DNA of 64,000 nucleotides from Bicyclus anynana (GCF_947172395.1 NC_069087.1:9133107-9197106); one strand, 5' to 3'. Counted from the first letter of the stretch, positions 21,466 to 36,400 are shown. Program-made: numbers and translations. The notes: generated by a model not told the origin, from the letters alone.

Positions 21466-24400
21466 TATCAACGAAATGGAACGATATTTTCGAAGGCGTC
21501 AGTATTGGTCGCTACATTTGTCTTTTTCTCGTCTCTCTCTAGACGACATTATGTCTTGACTCTTTGTCAATCTTAAGGCTTATAGGCCCGGGGATCCGGG
21601 CGACTCTTCACCGGGCGTATCAAATTCACGAGAGTAGAGTAGAGGGGTGGTTTCGGTTACAGGTTATTGAGATTTGCTCTTAGAATTAGTATTGTTTTAT
21701 TATTATATCTTTTGAAATATATATATCTACCTGTATGCCATAGTAAGTAGGAAACCTGTGTCGAAAGTTTTGTAGAAAATCTTTGAAAGTAACGATGTGG
21801 GCAAATACCGTATTTCGTCACAATTTCCCGCACAATATGCGGTCTACCTCGGATTCGAGCCACTGATAGGTGAATTGCCTCGAGAGTGCTCTTCATATTA
21901 TGTAGGTACCTACATACTATTGTAATTTTCTCTGTGCACGAACTTTCGATTATAATCAAAGTTATTATGTAAGAGTAGGTTTTACTTGAAAGTAATGTTG
22001 TCTTGGAAATACTTCGATATATGATAATGAAAGAGTTACATCGTTTATTTATTACTGTAAACCAAAATCATTGCTGTAACCAGTATTTATGGAAGACTAA
22101 TATATCGAAAAAACTTAAGAAGAATGTAGGTACGAGTAGGAACGATCTGTACCTATCTACATTATACCACTTTAATTATACCTACGAGTATTATATATTC
22201 TGTGTTTATACTTACACCTAGATACAAAAAAAAAATACGTTGAATTGAGATATAATTTACGTGGTAATTTATGTTTTTCAAATACATGTGAAAGCGCAAT
22301 GACTTTCATTTTTAAATTGCGATTAAAATGTTTTAGAAAGTAAAATAAGATGTGTGATTTTTTTTTTCAAATGAAAAGATATGTGCATTTTAATGATCTT
22401 TAATCTACCTGCATGATTATTGGTTATTGCCGTTCAATGTAGCTACTTGTTTTAATAATACAATTTCATAGATCGAAGCAATTATTATAAATTGCATATA
22501 GATTGAAAAAGCGGGATCTCCGTTATTTCATAAAAGATAATATTTTGTCAGCTCATGCTCCTGCCATGCCATGTGGTAGGAAATTATTGAATGTTGGTGA
22601 GTTTGAGAGGTAGCAGGTTCAAGGTTTCGTCAAATCGTCAATACTTCAAAGGCAGAAGACAAATTTAAAGTGTAAGGTAAGGTCACCAAATAAGGCCTAC
22701 CTTAATTTTATTCTTACCTAACTAGCAGTTTTATAATAAAAATACACTGGGGATTTGAAATACTTATATTTATTTAATAAACTTTGTAATAAATGAAAGA
22801 AAATTGCTTTAAAAACAATTATAACACTTTTGTGAACAAAAATAACTAAAATGTCACTTTGGCCTTATTGGGAACCCTGTGTCTTAATAAAGCCTTAATT
22901 GAAACAAGTAGGCATTCAACATCTTACTTAATACAAAACGTTGTCAATACTTAAAAATTCTACATATATTTTAGTTTATTAGTCTATATTATATAAAATG
23001 AGATCCTATTAATTACTTTGGTCTTTTTAGATCAGACTTTCATAGCATTTAAGATTAATAGATATTAATCAGCCTATTTTTTGAAACAATCTCCTGAACA
23101 GTAAAATATTTTATCAGCAGGTGTGAGTCCAACACACAGTTCATGATACCAAACGCCACAAGTAGGACATTGTCGCATATCTTCAACTCGATCTTCGTCA
23201 CAAGCTGGACAGTACCAAGAAGGAGCATTGTCGTGATGTTTTGGTTTAGATCCCTTAAGCTTATCTGCTGTCAAGGAAGCAGTCTGTACTGAGAGGGTAC
23301 AGTCAGTAACTGATGCTGAATTTGGTGTCTTTCTGCTAATTATTATCATGGATGAAGTACCAGGAACATCTTCGTTTGACGATGGTACAGTAATCTGTGA
23401 TGTGGACGTAGCATCGTCACCACCAAACAAATCTTTTGTTACCTCTTGAGCTCTGTAATTTAGAGACTTCTTGCGTGGAGCAGTTGTTTTATCTTTAAAC
23501 TTGGGGGTTGGTAAAAAATCATGAATCTCACGCGTGGTTGATTGATTATTATCTATTTTATGCGGAGTTCCATCATTCGGTTTGATTTTTGAGAACAAGG
23601 ACAGTGGCAAATTCTCAGTATCTGTGGCTGACCCATCCAAATCTTCCACATTTGCGCTTGAAATATCTTGTTTTGCAGATTGATCAGATAAGCCTGCAGC
23701 AATATTCTCACTATGCATAGGCTTAGGAAGCTCTGACAACGCAGAGGGCGCAAAAGCTTCTTCAGGAATAGCATCTGGGTTATATGGATACAACCCTGTA
23801 GAGCGGAACCCATTCGAGATATTGGAAATAGTCATACATTTTGGCCATACTTGTGAGAGAATTACATTGAAGCTTGTCTTGTTAAGAGTTCGTTCGGGAT
23901 GCTGATTGATATATTTAATCAACTCTTGGTCCCAATGGTGCTCAAAGGAACGATAAACAGACTTATCCATGGGCTGTAATTCGTGCGTGGTATTTGACGG
24001 AAGACAATATAAAGTAATGCCACATTTCTCAGCTTCCTCTACAATAGAAAAGTCCAGATGGCATTTTGCACCGTCAAATATGAGGAGACATGGCCCTGAT
24101 GTTCTGTATTTATTCAAATGATTAATAAACTCTATGAATGTTTCCGTCGTCATACTTCCTTTTGGCGTCATCTTCACGAGAGAGCCTGGAGGTAAGTTAT
24201 CTTGGAATTCTGGCTTTAATCTCTTGCCTTTGAACAGTATCATTGGCGGAATTGCTGATCCTATAGCATTTCCGCAGCCTACCACAGTCACACTTTCAGC
24301 ATGCTCATTTGCTATTTGATGAACTCTCTTTTTCCCTTTGGCTGTCAGAACTTCCTGCTGATGGTGTAAGGATATGCGACAATTTTTTTCATCGATGTTG

Positions 24401-27400
24401 TAAATGCTTTCAGGTTTATGTTCAATTCCAAGTCTATCCAGCACGCTTTTGTATTTGGAAAAGTGATCGCTAACAATATATTTATTTAATTTTTGAGCTC
24501 GAGCTGGATTCATCATCTGTGCTTTACGACGCGCTAATTCAGGGTGTCGTTTTAGAAATAACCTCAACCATTTCTTCCCCGCGGCATTTTTGGCATCATT
24601 GAAGGTGTTTGGAATTTTCTTAATTTTACAGAACGAAAACGCCTGTACGCGCAGCATCTTTGGCGTCATCGGCACTCCAACATCAGCCAAACGTATGATT
24701 CTTCTGACAAGTCCAGCTTCTTGTTCTGTATTCAATATGGCCGACCGACCTAGCTTTCGTATAGTCGAACCGCTCTTTAGATGGTTGCGTAGGGTTCTTC
24801 TTGGGATGTTGTATCTGGCTGCAGCAGTATATGTAGACAATATACCCTTTTCTACCATTTTAACAGCGCTTTCCATTTGTTGCGAAGTCCATTGAGCCCT
24901 TTTTTTTCGTATGGTAGAATGTGGTGATCTGTTTTTCATGATGTTACTGAAAACAAGGGTATGCGTGTATTTTTTTATTTATCACAAGTTGGCCCTTGAC
25001 TGCAATCTTACTGGTGGTAAGTGATGATGCAGTTTAAGATGGAAGCCGAGCTAACTTGTTAGGTGTAGGAACAAATCCACAACCCATCCGTTTCTACACG
25101 ACATGTACCGGAACGCTAATATGGCGGTACGTCTTTGTCGGTAGGGTGGTAAATAGCCACGGCTAAAGCCACCCAAAAAGCCGAACCAGGACCAATTTAG
25201 AAAATCTCAATCGGCACGCCGGGAATCGAATTCGGGACCTCCGTCTTATAAATCCACCGTGCATAACACTGCGCCACGGAGGTAGTCTTTTCTAACTGAC
25301 ATAAAACATTGGCCTAATAAGGCCTATACCTGTGCCGTTATAAGGCCTATGCATGTTTTTAATAGGCTTTATTAGGACATCGCACATGGGTAAATAAAAC
25401 AACAATTATATGGAATACACCGACATTACACCTTTTTCACTTTTGTTATGAGATAGATAAACGTTCAGTTATCCTATATACAAAACACTGCACACCGTGG
25501 ACGAATAAAAATAAGTATACTTACTATTTATTTTGCCAGAATTTTATAAAAACACGCGTGCACTCCGCGTCGTGGTAGTTTTCGGCTGCAGGATCCAACA
25601 CGTTCGCGGCACGGGCCGCTTGCTGTTATTGTGTGCGTTAGTTAATCTACACGCACACTTCGACACACATCCGCGGTCATTTGAAATCAGGAAGCGGGAT
25701 ATTTAAAAAATAGGCCTTATTAAGACATAGGCTTTATTTGGGTCACCCACCTTATAATGAGTGTATCTTGCCTGTGATGACGGATGATGGAAACGTGGAA
25801 ACTTGGCCTTATCAACAGATTTTAAGTCGCTCAGCGAGCTATGGAGAGGGCTATGTTAGGAGTCTCTCTGAAGGATAAAATCCGGAATGAGGAAATCTGT
25901 AGGAGGACTAAATTAATCGACGTAACCCAAAGGATTAGGTAAACTGAAGTGGCAGTGGGCGGGCCATATCTGTCGCAGAACAGATGGCAGACGTGTTCTG
26001 GAGTGGAGACCACGTACCAGCAAGCGCAGTGTAGGACGCCCTCCAGCCAGATGGTCCGACGACATCAAGAAGGTAGTGGGAAGTGGTCGGATGAGGAAGG
26101 CGGAGGATCGTGTGTGGTGGCGCGCTCTATAGAAAAGGTCTGTGTCCAGCATGGACGGATGTACAGGCTGATAATGATGATGAGGTTTCAAGGATCCAAA
26201 GCAAACCCTTAACCATCTAAGTGGAAAGGGTGATATTTTATATTTTCCTCGGCATAATATAAAAATTCGTGTCTCCACTCCCCAGTCACTTAGTTCCGTT
26301 GCAACCCTTCGAAAATTAAACTTTAAGGTCTTTAGGGTTTAGTTAGGTCTAGGGTTTGGTGTATTGCAACTTTACTCTACCTTTATTTCTCCTCTATGTT
26401 CCGCTAAGAATTCGGAGACTGCCCGCGTCTCCGGCTCACTAAAGGGATGCGGGCCTGCGTAGTTGTCAGCGCAGGGGTCGCTCGAGGAGTCCTTCTCGCC
26501 CCAGTGGTAATCCCAGTTGCGGTCCGTATCCACACCCACGCACTCTGTGCGACCCCAGTTCCAGGGAAACCTGAGGTAACAATTTAATTATCATTTTACA
26601 ATCTTTTCCTAAGAGGTTTTTCAAAAAAAAATTAAAATAACCGTATGAAGGATGCTATAGAATTGTAGGATTCAACAGGTCAGGCCAACAAAAAAAGACT
26701 TGGGCAGTCAGCAATGTTGGTTTGGTAGGTACGCCATTTCCCATGTTCGAAGAGCACATAAAACAGTCTTTGAATAATATAGTCGAGAATTAAGCCTGCA
26801 TAAGAATAGATCTATCATCTACTCGCAGAAACTCGCATCTACAGAAATTCGCAGATTGGTGTTGTGTTTGTACATATTTACAATGATGATTTTATAAAAT
26901 AGATCGGTTACGTCCCTATAACATCACCGCAAAAAGTGATCCGAATTATAGGCTACAACACTTTGCGCGCACAATTTTGTCTTTAATTCCATTATAGTAT
27001 ATGTATGTATAATAGTTTTTACACTTCCTGAACACATAACTCGACATTGTAGACGATATTTAGGTATGTATTATTTGTTTAAATAACGCTCGTTGTTGAC
27101 TACAACTAACATTGAATACTCTATTGAGCGCCTCGTTTTTTATGCGCTAGTAACACTTCTAACAGTATTTAATATCATTCACACAGTATTTACGAAATCG
27201 ACCAAAGGGCAACCAACAACGACTTATTTCACTTCGTCCTCAAGAGGTTGCGATCGCCACTCAAACTCTTTAGAGCTCAGACTGTATCCGATCAACATTT
27301 ACTTAACAAGATTTTGAGAAGTGACCTCAGTTTAATATAATAGGTCTCAAAATAAAATAAACACATCGAAATCGCACAATTCAATTCACAAACGTGCCTT

Positions 27401-30400
27401 TCACAGGAAACCAGCGTTGTTACACTATCTTAGTTAAATATGATGATAGGCAAAAAGTTTCTTCCGGTTTAAAATATTTACTTTAAAGTTTTCTACAACG
27501 CTGGGTAACCTCGTAACCTATTTATTTTACCCACATTTAGTATAAATAAACGAAACTTGAATCACCAAAATATACTTAAACATTCTACAATTTATTTCGA
27601 ACAAAGACTTCCAAGCAATGATTTTATACTATCTTTTATCTAAGTATATCTACGTACCCACTCCTAATACAGTCTTTCCCGATTAGTTGGAGGGGAATGG
27701 GTATATTGGTCATATTAAAAAAAGAAATTAAAAAAAGTTAAAAATCCAACATGAAAGATCGATAATTTTTTAACCGACTTCCAAAAAGGAGAAGGTTCTA
27801 TGTTCGGCTGTATGTATGTTTTTTTTTTATTAAATGTGTTGAAGGAGGTCGCCTATTTGGTCGAGTCCATAGAACAGAAAACGCTAAAAGCTTAACACTT
27901 TGGTGGGTCCATTAGAGCTAAATTATTATATGAGGGACGTCCACAGAACATAGAAAACGCTAATGACACCGATAACCCTAACATTGAAACGGACTTGGTC
28001 TTTTTAATCGACTTTCAAAAACTTTGAATAAAATTGCTAATCATTGTAAATTGAGGTGCATAACACAAAATGACCTATTACTAAAATTCTTTTCTGTTCG
28101 TCTGTTCGCACTTCGTATCGTCGAAATTATAATTTCTTTAATGCTTTAGCTTTAGGTAGCCGCGATGATTTATAGCTAACTTAAGCTAAGAGGTACCTAG
28201 TCTTAAGAGCATGTATAAAATGTACAAGTTACATACGTTGCATTCATTGAGAAAATTGCATCACACCCTACCTTGAATCTATTCATGAGAACTTGCAACT
28301 TGAACCAGTAGTAATTTATAAGATACGTCATGTTATAGACGCGTGACCGTGCCACTTTGCTCGTAATAACAGTTGAACTTCACTAAACTAGTTTCACTGC
28401 TTACCAGTGGCGAAGGATGGAATTTTAACGAAGATAAGCTGTTCCAGAGAAAAGCAAAATTTATACCGCTTGATACGAACTCCAGTTTCTCATACATCCA
28501 CTCATATTCATTACAAAATCGACCAAAGGGCAACCGGCAACTACAATTCACTTCGTCCTCAAAAGGTTATGATCATCACCATCCAAATATATGTATGGAT
28601 TTTTGAAGGTAACCCGGCGGGAATCGGCCTGTATGGACTCTTCGCCGCTGCTACTAACCAGCCGACGTAGTAATCGTCGGAGTGGTCCGGGCTACGCGAA
28701 CGGGTTTTCCTCCACAGCCGGTCGTGGGTGTGCGAATGCTCGTAACCGTCCGGGTTCAGCACTGGCATTATGTAGAAATCAGCCTCGCGGAGGACTTCGC
28801 GATCTGCGCCTAGAAAAAAAGTAATCATTTAGAATTTTGAAAAATCCCTGATAGTCAATAGGTAATTCGGATGTAAAAACCGGCCAAATGCGTGTCGCGC
28901 CACGCTGGGTTCCGCAGATTAAGTTAGCACTTTAATCATTTATGTAATGCACAAAAGTACCGATAACAATACCCCACACGATGGGGATTGACGACGATAA
29001 AAATTCATCCTCACTTTTTGCATGTAGGCAAGGAACCCCAAAGTTTTTTTTTCATATTCATTCTATCACTTTGTAGACGTAATTACATATTATACCAACA
29101 CCAAACATCTTTCTACTTTTAACAGACACTGAGTTATCTTATAGACAACGAAATATAGTACATTATGAAGAACTAGCAGACGCCCGCGACTTCGTCCGCG
29201 TGGAATTCAGTTTTTCACAAATCCCGCGGTTGCCATGAATTTTTCTAGCATGAAAAGTAGCCTATGTGTTAATCCAACTATAATCTATCTCTACTTCAAA
29301 TTTCAGACAATTCGGTTCAGTCGCCGAAGCGTGAAAGAGTAACAAATATTCATACCATCAAAATCATAATCACTAGGTTTTTTCGGGATAAAAACCTAGT
29401 GATTATGTGTTAATCCAGAGTAAAATCTTTTTCCATTCCAAATTTCAAAGAGTAACAAACATACATGTATACAAATTTTCGCGTTTATAGTATTAGTAGA
29501 ATACTAAGTAAGATACGAACCTAAGCCCTTATCCCCTTCGACCAAATAGTGTAATATCCACGTGGCGACAGCAGGGGTGATCCACTCCTGCGCGTGAGCC
29601 CCGCCCTCCAACCACACGGCGGGCTTCAGGTGGGACCGGAGCTTCCACTTCTTCTTCTGACCTTGACTTATTGAACTTCGAGATTGAGTTTCATTCGATG
29701 GAATTGATACCTATTAGGGAATAAGAAGTAAGCATTAGATAATACTTGCAGACCTCCGCGACTTCGTTCGTGAGAATGTAGATGTAGGAGATAAAAATAG
29801 TAGTAAGTTATCCATAAAAGATAGATGGTGGATGGAAGATGGATGGTGAGCCATCCTCAGAATAGAGAACCGATGATTTGAGATGATGAGATCTGAGAGC
29901 CGTGATATCCCAGTGGATATAACCTCTGCCTCCGATTCCGGAGGGTGTGGCTTCGAATCCGGTCCGAGGCATTCACCTAATACTTTTCGCTTGTGTGCAT
30001 TTTAAGAAATGAAAAATCATTAGTAAATATCACGTGTCTCAAACGGCGAAGGAATAACATCGTAAGGAAACCTGCATATCAGAAAATTTTCTTAATTCTC
30101 TGCGTGTGTGAAGTCTGCTAATCCGCATTGGGCCAGCGTGGTGGACTAATGGCCCTAGTCCCCTAACCCCTCTCATTCTGAGAGGAGATTAGAGCTCAGC
30201 TGTGAGCTGAATATATATATTTTTTTTATCTTACCTTTACTGCTACTAAGGGAAGTCCTTCCGAAGTCCGGCCCAGGGGCACTAGTTCAACAATATCGGC
30301 ATATGAGAGCTGCAGGTATTCCAGATACCTCAGTATGTCGGCATATCGATGGTAGCGCCTCCATGTCAATGGATGCCCATGCATGTGTTCAAGTTCTATT

Positions 30401-33400
30401 CTCTGCTTCTTTGATAATTTAGGATTCTCATACGCTATTGCTTTCTGAGACAAACAAAACAAAAAGAAATTGATTCACAATATAAAAGACATAAAAATAC
30501 TAACATGACCAAAACATAGGTATATATATGTACATGCATTGCATGCATTTTTTATTTGAGTTAAATGAACTGTGAAGTCTAAATATAGATAGAGTCAATC
30601 GTTATTAGTGCATTTTAATCACGAGCCGGCTTGAGTATGTCCGTGAACATGTTAATAATAATTAATTCAAATTCAAAATTCATTTATTTCAATTAGGCTT
30701 AGTTTACAAGCACTTTTGAAAGGTCAGGATTACGTCATAATTTAATTTAATCTAATGGTGGTAATAGTAGTAGAAAATAGAAAATAATAATAATAGAAAA
30801 CTTAAAATTAAAGGTACGAGGGTCCAAACGTGCTTTGGTCCGAGAAGAGCCCACAACAACTCAGCCAAGGTTTATTTTTTTTTTGTTTACCACCATTTTA
30901 CAAACTTATTTAAAACTAAGCACACAGTCGTATAATACAGTTTAACACCAAGCTTTTTTATCATATAAATAGTCATTAACACTATAATAAAACTTTCCTA
31001 AAAGTTTGCGTTTAGTAAACACTTAGAACTTTTTGAGAGACATTCCAGGGGCTTCATGTAGTAGTTTATTATAAAAACGTATGCAATTGCCCTTAAAAGA
31101 ATTACTATTTTTTTGTAATCTAGTGTGGTGTGCAATGCAAGTAATTAACAACAAATCGGAAAAATACCTGCAAATCCCAAATAACCACATCAAAGTCTAT
31201 TCTATAAGATTTCAAATGGTCCTTGACATCCACTAGTAAGTCTGGCGGAACAAGCAGATCCGTAGAACTGTTGAGAGATGGGGCGGTCCACCACATCAAA
31301 CCCGAGCCCTCGGCTTCTTCCCGCAGATCCAATAGCGAGCGCACTTTCCACTGTACGTCTGGATATGCTCGTACAAGTTGATAGCCTTTATAGTTCTTTT
31401 TTATTGATTTCTTCGCAGATTTTTTAACTGAAAAAAAAGTTCAAAATTAAACAGTAACATCTTAGATTGTATCATGGCTTACCATCAGGTGAGATTTTAA
31501 ACAAGTGCTAATTTGTAAAGAATAAAAAAAAAATAAAGTGACAAAACTTGCGTTTCGAGTTAGACTATCCGACACTTCCGACATCACACACATCACAACA
31601 CATCCGTCACACCATACAAAACAAAAGGTGGTGAAACAGACCCTAATTTTGTAATACTAGCCGACGCCGCGTGGTTCCGGTTCCCGTAGGAATACGGGGA
31701 TAATGTGCCTAATAAATAGCCTGTATGTAAGCTATCTAACACTGAAACTATTTTTCAAATCGGACCAGTAGTTCCTGAGATTAACGCGTTCCAGTAAACA
31801 AACAAACTCTTCAGCTTTATAATATTAGTATGGATTAACTTACTTGTTTCGCTTGTCGTATTTATGTCGTCAACATCTTCGGTGTCAAGAAACGCTGGGA
31901 ACCAATTGTCATCAGCCGTCGCGACAGGAATGGGAGTAGTAGTCTTCGTTGTTACTTGCTCTCTTTCCTCGTCGAACCACCCGTTGCCGAACCATGAGTT
32001 TTTCGATCCAACTAACCAATTATAGAGTCTGGAGAATATACCTAAAGGTGAACAACAAAAACGAAAAAGAAATCTTGGTAAAAAGTTAGACAGTAACATT
32101 TTTGGGGTTCTGCATCTCAAATAGAAAATAAATGATTTCATATAGAATTTTATGTCTGTTTATCCAGGTCAATTTAAAAAGTACGTTCGCGTTGTATGTA
32201 CCAAGTTGAAATGAATACCAAATCCTCAGATGTAGTCCCTTGGATATGTGAAAATAATAAACTTTTACGAGTGAGTTGAGGAATAACTTGCAAAACTTTT
32301 GGTCTCTCTTTATTAGATTACAGATGGAAATAATGTTGGGCACCTTCACACTTAATGAACTTCAGAAATGTTAATTAAAAGGTACCTAATCCATAATTAC
32401 ATTACCTGACGTGATGACGTTTAAAAGTGCTTGTTGCATTGTAACATCAATGGAAATAAATTAATTTTCACTTTGACTTTAACTGCAATAATTTTAAATA
32501 TGTACAGAACCCGTGCTTGAGTCCGATTCGCACTTGATAAGTTATTTTTTGTAAATGTTTTGTTTTTCTAGTGATTCGTAAGACTGTATAAATCCTTTCA
32601 GCTTTATTCATATTTATCGCATGTGCAAAGTGAAAGGCTGTCTAATTGTGGTGTATTATTAATTAAAAGTTAAAACATTTTAAATATTTTGTATAGCAAA
32701 AGCAGTAGTGTGGTTATAATTTATGAAAACGCCAAACGGGTCAGATTTTTTGACCCCAGCGAACGTCTTCGACTTCGAGTGGAATTCGTTTTATATCGGC
32801 TACTGTTTTTCTCTTCATCCTTTTTGTGCTTTAAGTAGGTGTCTAGGGGAAACTCAAATTTAAAACAAAATCTAAGCAGCAATGCTAAATAGTGAACATA
32901 AATAATTAAAAACTTATACAAACGACCACAATACTTAGGCTTTGTTTTGAATTGAAGAATGAAGTTTCCGCTAGACACCTACCCAAAGCACAGAATACAT
33001 ATGTACGAGAAAGCTTCACTTCGTTTTCGCAGTTTGTCTTCAAATTCGCGTTTTCACTATCTATTCGACCAACATAGCTTTTAAATTAATTAGTCGTCCT
33101 TAATTTGTACCTAACTAGAATTGCTGAATTCGCGAAATTAATTATATTATAACGATTCTGTATAAGTACTTTAATAACGCATTCGGCATTTTATTGCTGG
33201 GCAAGTACTGAAGCGGCTTTTACAAAGATTGTGACCGACTGAACTTGAAAGTAAAACAAACTTTATAGCCATTTTACCTATAGTAGGTAAGTTCAAGTCG
33301 TAGTAGTAAAGTACATTGTAATAACCGCCATAATTATATTCATAGATGTACCTAATCATAAAAACCGACAATAATATTTGCCGACCTCCGTGGCGCAGTG

Positions 33401-36400
33401 GTATGCGCGGTGGATTTAAAAGACGGAGGTCCTGGGTTCGATCCCCGGCTGGACCGATTGAGATTTTCTTAATTGGTCCAGGTCTGGGTGGTGGGAGGCT
33501 TCGGCCGTGGCTAGTTACCACCCTACCGGCAAAGACGTACCGCCAAGCGATTTAGCGTTCCGGTACGATGTCGTGTAGAAACCGAAAAGGAGTGTGATTT
33601 TCATCCTCCTCCTAACAAGTTAGTCCGCTTCCATCTTAGACTGAATCATCACTTACCATCAGATGAGATTGTAGTCAAGGGCTAACTTGTAAAAGAATAT
33701 AAAAAAAAGGCTTCGGTTGGTTATGATAAAAAATAATTATCGCCACTTGACATAAGAACATTGGCACTTTTGTTTGCCACAAGGGAGCAAATGTGGATGC
33801 GTAGCAAACGCTTACGGAAAGCTTTTTTGATTTGAGAAAAAGACGCTATCGGATCGGCTACAGCTTAGAAGGACTTTTATACCTGAAGAAAAACAATTCA
33901 AACGCTCTGTCTTGTTAACAGGGGCGTAGCTACCGCCGTATCAGCCGTATCAATTATACGGTTAAACGGCTCGAGTCTCCTATTAGAATTAGAGGGGTTA
34001 GGCCAATAATCCACCATAGATTTCACACGCAGAGAATTAAGAGAATTCTTTGGTATGTAGGTTTTCTCACGATGTTTCTTTACCGTTTGAGACACGTGTT
34101 ATTTAATTTCTTAAAATGCACACAACTGAAAAGTTGGAGGTGCATGCCCCGGACCGGATTCGAACCCACACCCTCCGGAATCGGAAACAGAGGTCATATC
34201 CACTGGGCTTTAGTAAAGTAGTAAAGTGTAATCCACAATATCTCTTAATCTGTGATGCTTCCCCGGAAAAAAACATTAAAATTTGATAAGAGATCGGGAT
34301 TTGCCGCTCGTCTATTGGGCACCCCAATTAATTTTGATACGGGGCCCCAACAAGGCAAACTACAGCACTGCTTGTTAAGATGAAAATGTATGAAGTTAAG
34401 AAGTTAAAGAAATGTGGGGATCCGGCTGTATGGCATAAAATTACATTTACAGTAGAACCCGTTTAATACGATTTCGCAGGAACGCAACTAATAACGTCTC
34501 CCCCGTCCCGTGTCTTAGACGGGAAAGCGTATAATACAGGATATGGGTGGAGGATAGTGAAAAATATAACGACTAATGTACACATTCATATTTATAAAAA
34601 ATAGTCTGTTTGGTGTAAAGACTACCTAATTATGGTATGACAAAAAGATTTTGATGCATTAGCAATTACGAAGTTTTCAATTAAATTTTACTTTTGCAGT
34701 GCGTCTTCAAAATGTTGAATTGAATGTCAAGGGTCGTTTGCTATCAGGGTCTTTCAGTTCTATAAGATTTAATGCAACTCTTTAATGCAATAAGTCTTGT
34801 CCTGCGACCTTGTTTAAGGACCTTTATGACGTTGTAATTTATTTGTCACATTTGGAATTACACGCGTGTGACATGAAGGCGTATTACGGGATGACGAATC
34901 GTATTAAGCGTTAGGTAATGTATGAAACTTGTCTCAAGTTGTAGGGGCTGCTGTAAAATTACGTATTATGCGAGAAATCATTTTAAGCGTGATCGTCTTA
35001 AGCGGGTTCTACTGTATATATTTTGTAGTATTCGAATAATATACAAATATATGCCAATGGAATGAAACGTGTATAAAAAGGTGAAACTTTATATGTCAGT
35101 GGAACAAAGTAGCGCAAAGCGTACTCGTAGTCCAAACGAGAGCCGGTTGGGGAACTCCAATGGACGGCTTGCGTCAACGATGTAATCATTTTCCTGATGG
35201 GGTGTGATCATGAAAAAAGTATAGTGAAGCTAACATGTAAGATTGCGTATCAAACTAAGTAATTTTTTTTTTTATTTTGAACCTTTTACAGACACAGAAC
35301 ATCATTAAATTCATCCTTACAGCGTCCAATATTTTAAAATTTTGGTAAAATAAGCTCGTGAAAAGAAATATTTTCAGGGCAGATATCTCCTCTACATGTT
35401 AAGTGGAGGTGGTTTTATTATTTTACGTCTATCGCATGTTGTATAGAAGGTGTCTTTAGGTCGTTCAAATCCCGTTGAGAATTGTTTTGTTTACTCGCCC
35501 ATCAAGCATTTTTAATCGGTGACATGAAATTACGGAACCGTTCATTGCGTGTGGTCCGACACGCACTTGGCGGGATTAGGATTTACCTCATCATTAACAA
35601 CCCATATTCGGCTCACTGATGAGCACGAGTCTCCTGTCAGAATAAGAGGGGTTAGTTTAGTTAGTAGAGAGGTTTCACACGCGTAGAGAATTAAGAAAAT
35701 TCTCAGGAATGCAGGTTTCTTCACACTGTTTTTCCTTCACCATTTGAGACACGTGATATTTTAATTTCTTAAAATGCACATAAGTGAAAAGTGGGAGATG
35801 CATGCCCGGGTTCATACCTACGCCCTCCGAATCAAAAGCGGAGGTCTTATCCACAGGGCTATCACGTCTCTTAACACGGTATTTACCTATACATATCGAT
35901 ATACCAATTAAAGTTATTATAAAATACTAGCCAACACCTCGCGGATTTTTCCCGTTCCCGTTGCCGTTACAATATAAAACCTAGCCTAATACTTACAAAT
36001 AACGTGGCTTTCTAAAATTTTTAATACCGGTTTAGTAAAGCCAGATAAACTCTTAAACTATACCACAAACTTTACCTCTTTATAATATTAGTATAGAGTT
36101 TCTGAGAAAGCCTTTGTAGGTAATACATTCCAATATAGAAGTATTGCAATGTATTTACTAATTACCTTTACCGACTGTACATGGTCATGAGTTTTTCTTC
36201 AGGAACTAAGCAATTCATTTACGAGATTGAAATGTATAAAGCCTCTTACACACTTATGCGTCTATTTCTACGTTCTATATACTCGTATGTACCTAAAGGT
36301 ACTATAGTATATTTAAGACTGTAAGATGCAGAACGCTAAATAGAACGCAACATGCATCACTGTGCGCGTGACTTTATAAAGAAAGTAGCAGGTAGTTGTA

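Larger units (their letters stand above)
22675..25752 (-). mobile_element. Pogo-like DNA transposon, about 3.1 kb, intact transposase frame
   Basis: The left end reads AGGTAAGGTCACCAAATAAG and the right end, complemented, AGGTGGGTGACCCAAATAAA. Both are preceded by TA, the usual pogo/Tc1-mariner target duplication. The motif AATAAGGCCTA or close variants recurs near both ends (22695, 22860, 25315-25375, 25705-25735) and may be subterminal transposase-binding sites. It lies in intron 7 of the carboxypeptidase-like gene, in the same orientation. A SINE at 24957-25283 has inserted between the transposase start and the right end. Confidence 0.75.

Noticed and set aside
23553..24895. Three shorter frames inside the transposase
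   Set aside because: Out-of-frame or antisense shadows of the 621-codon DDE transposase.
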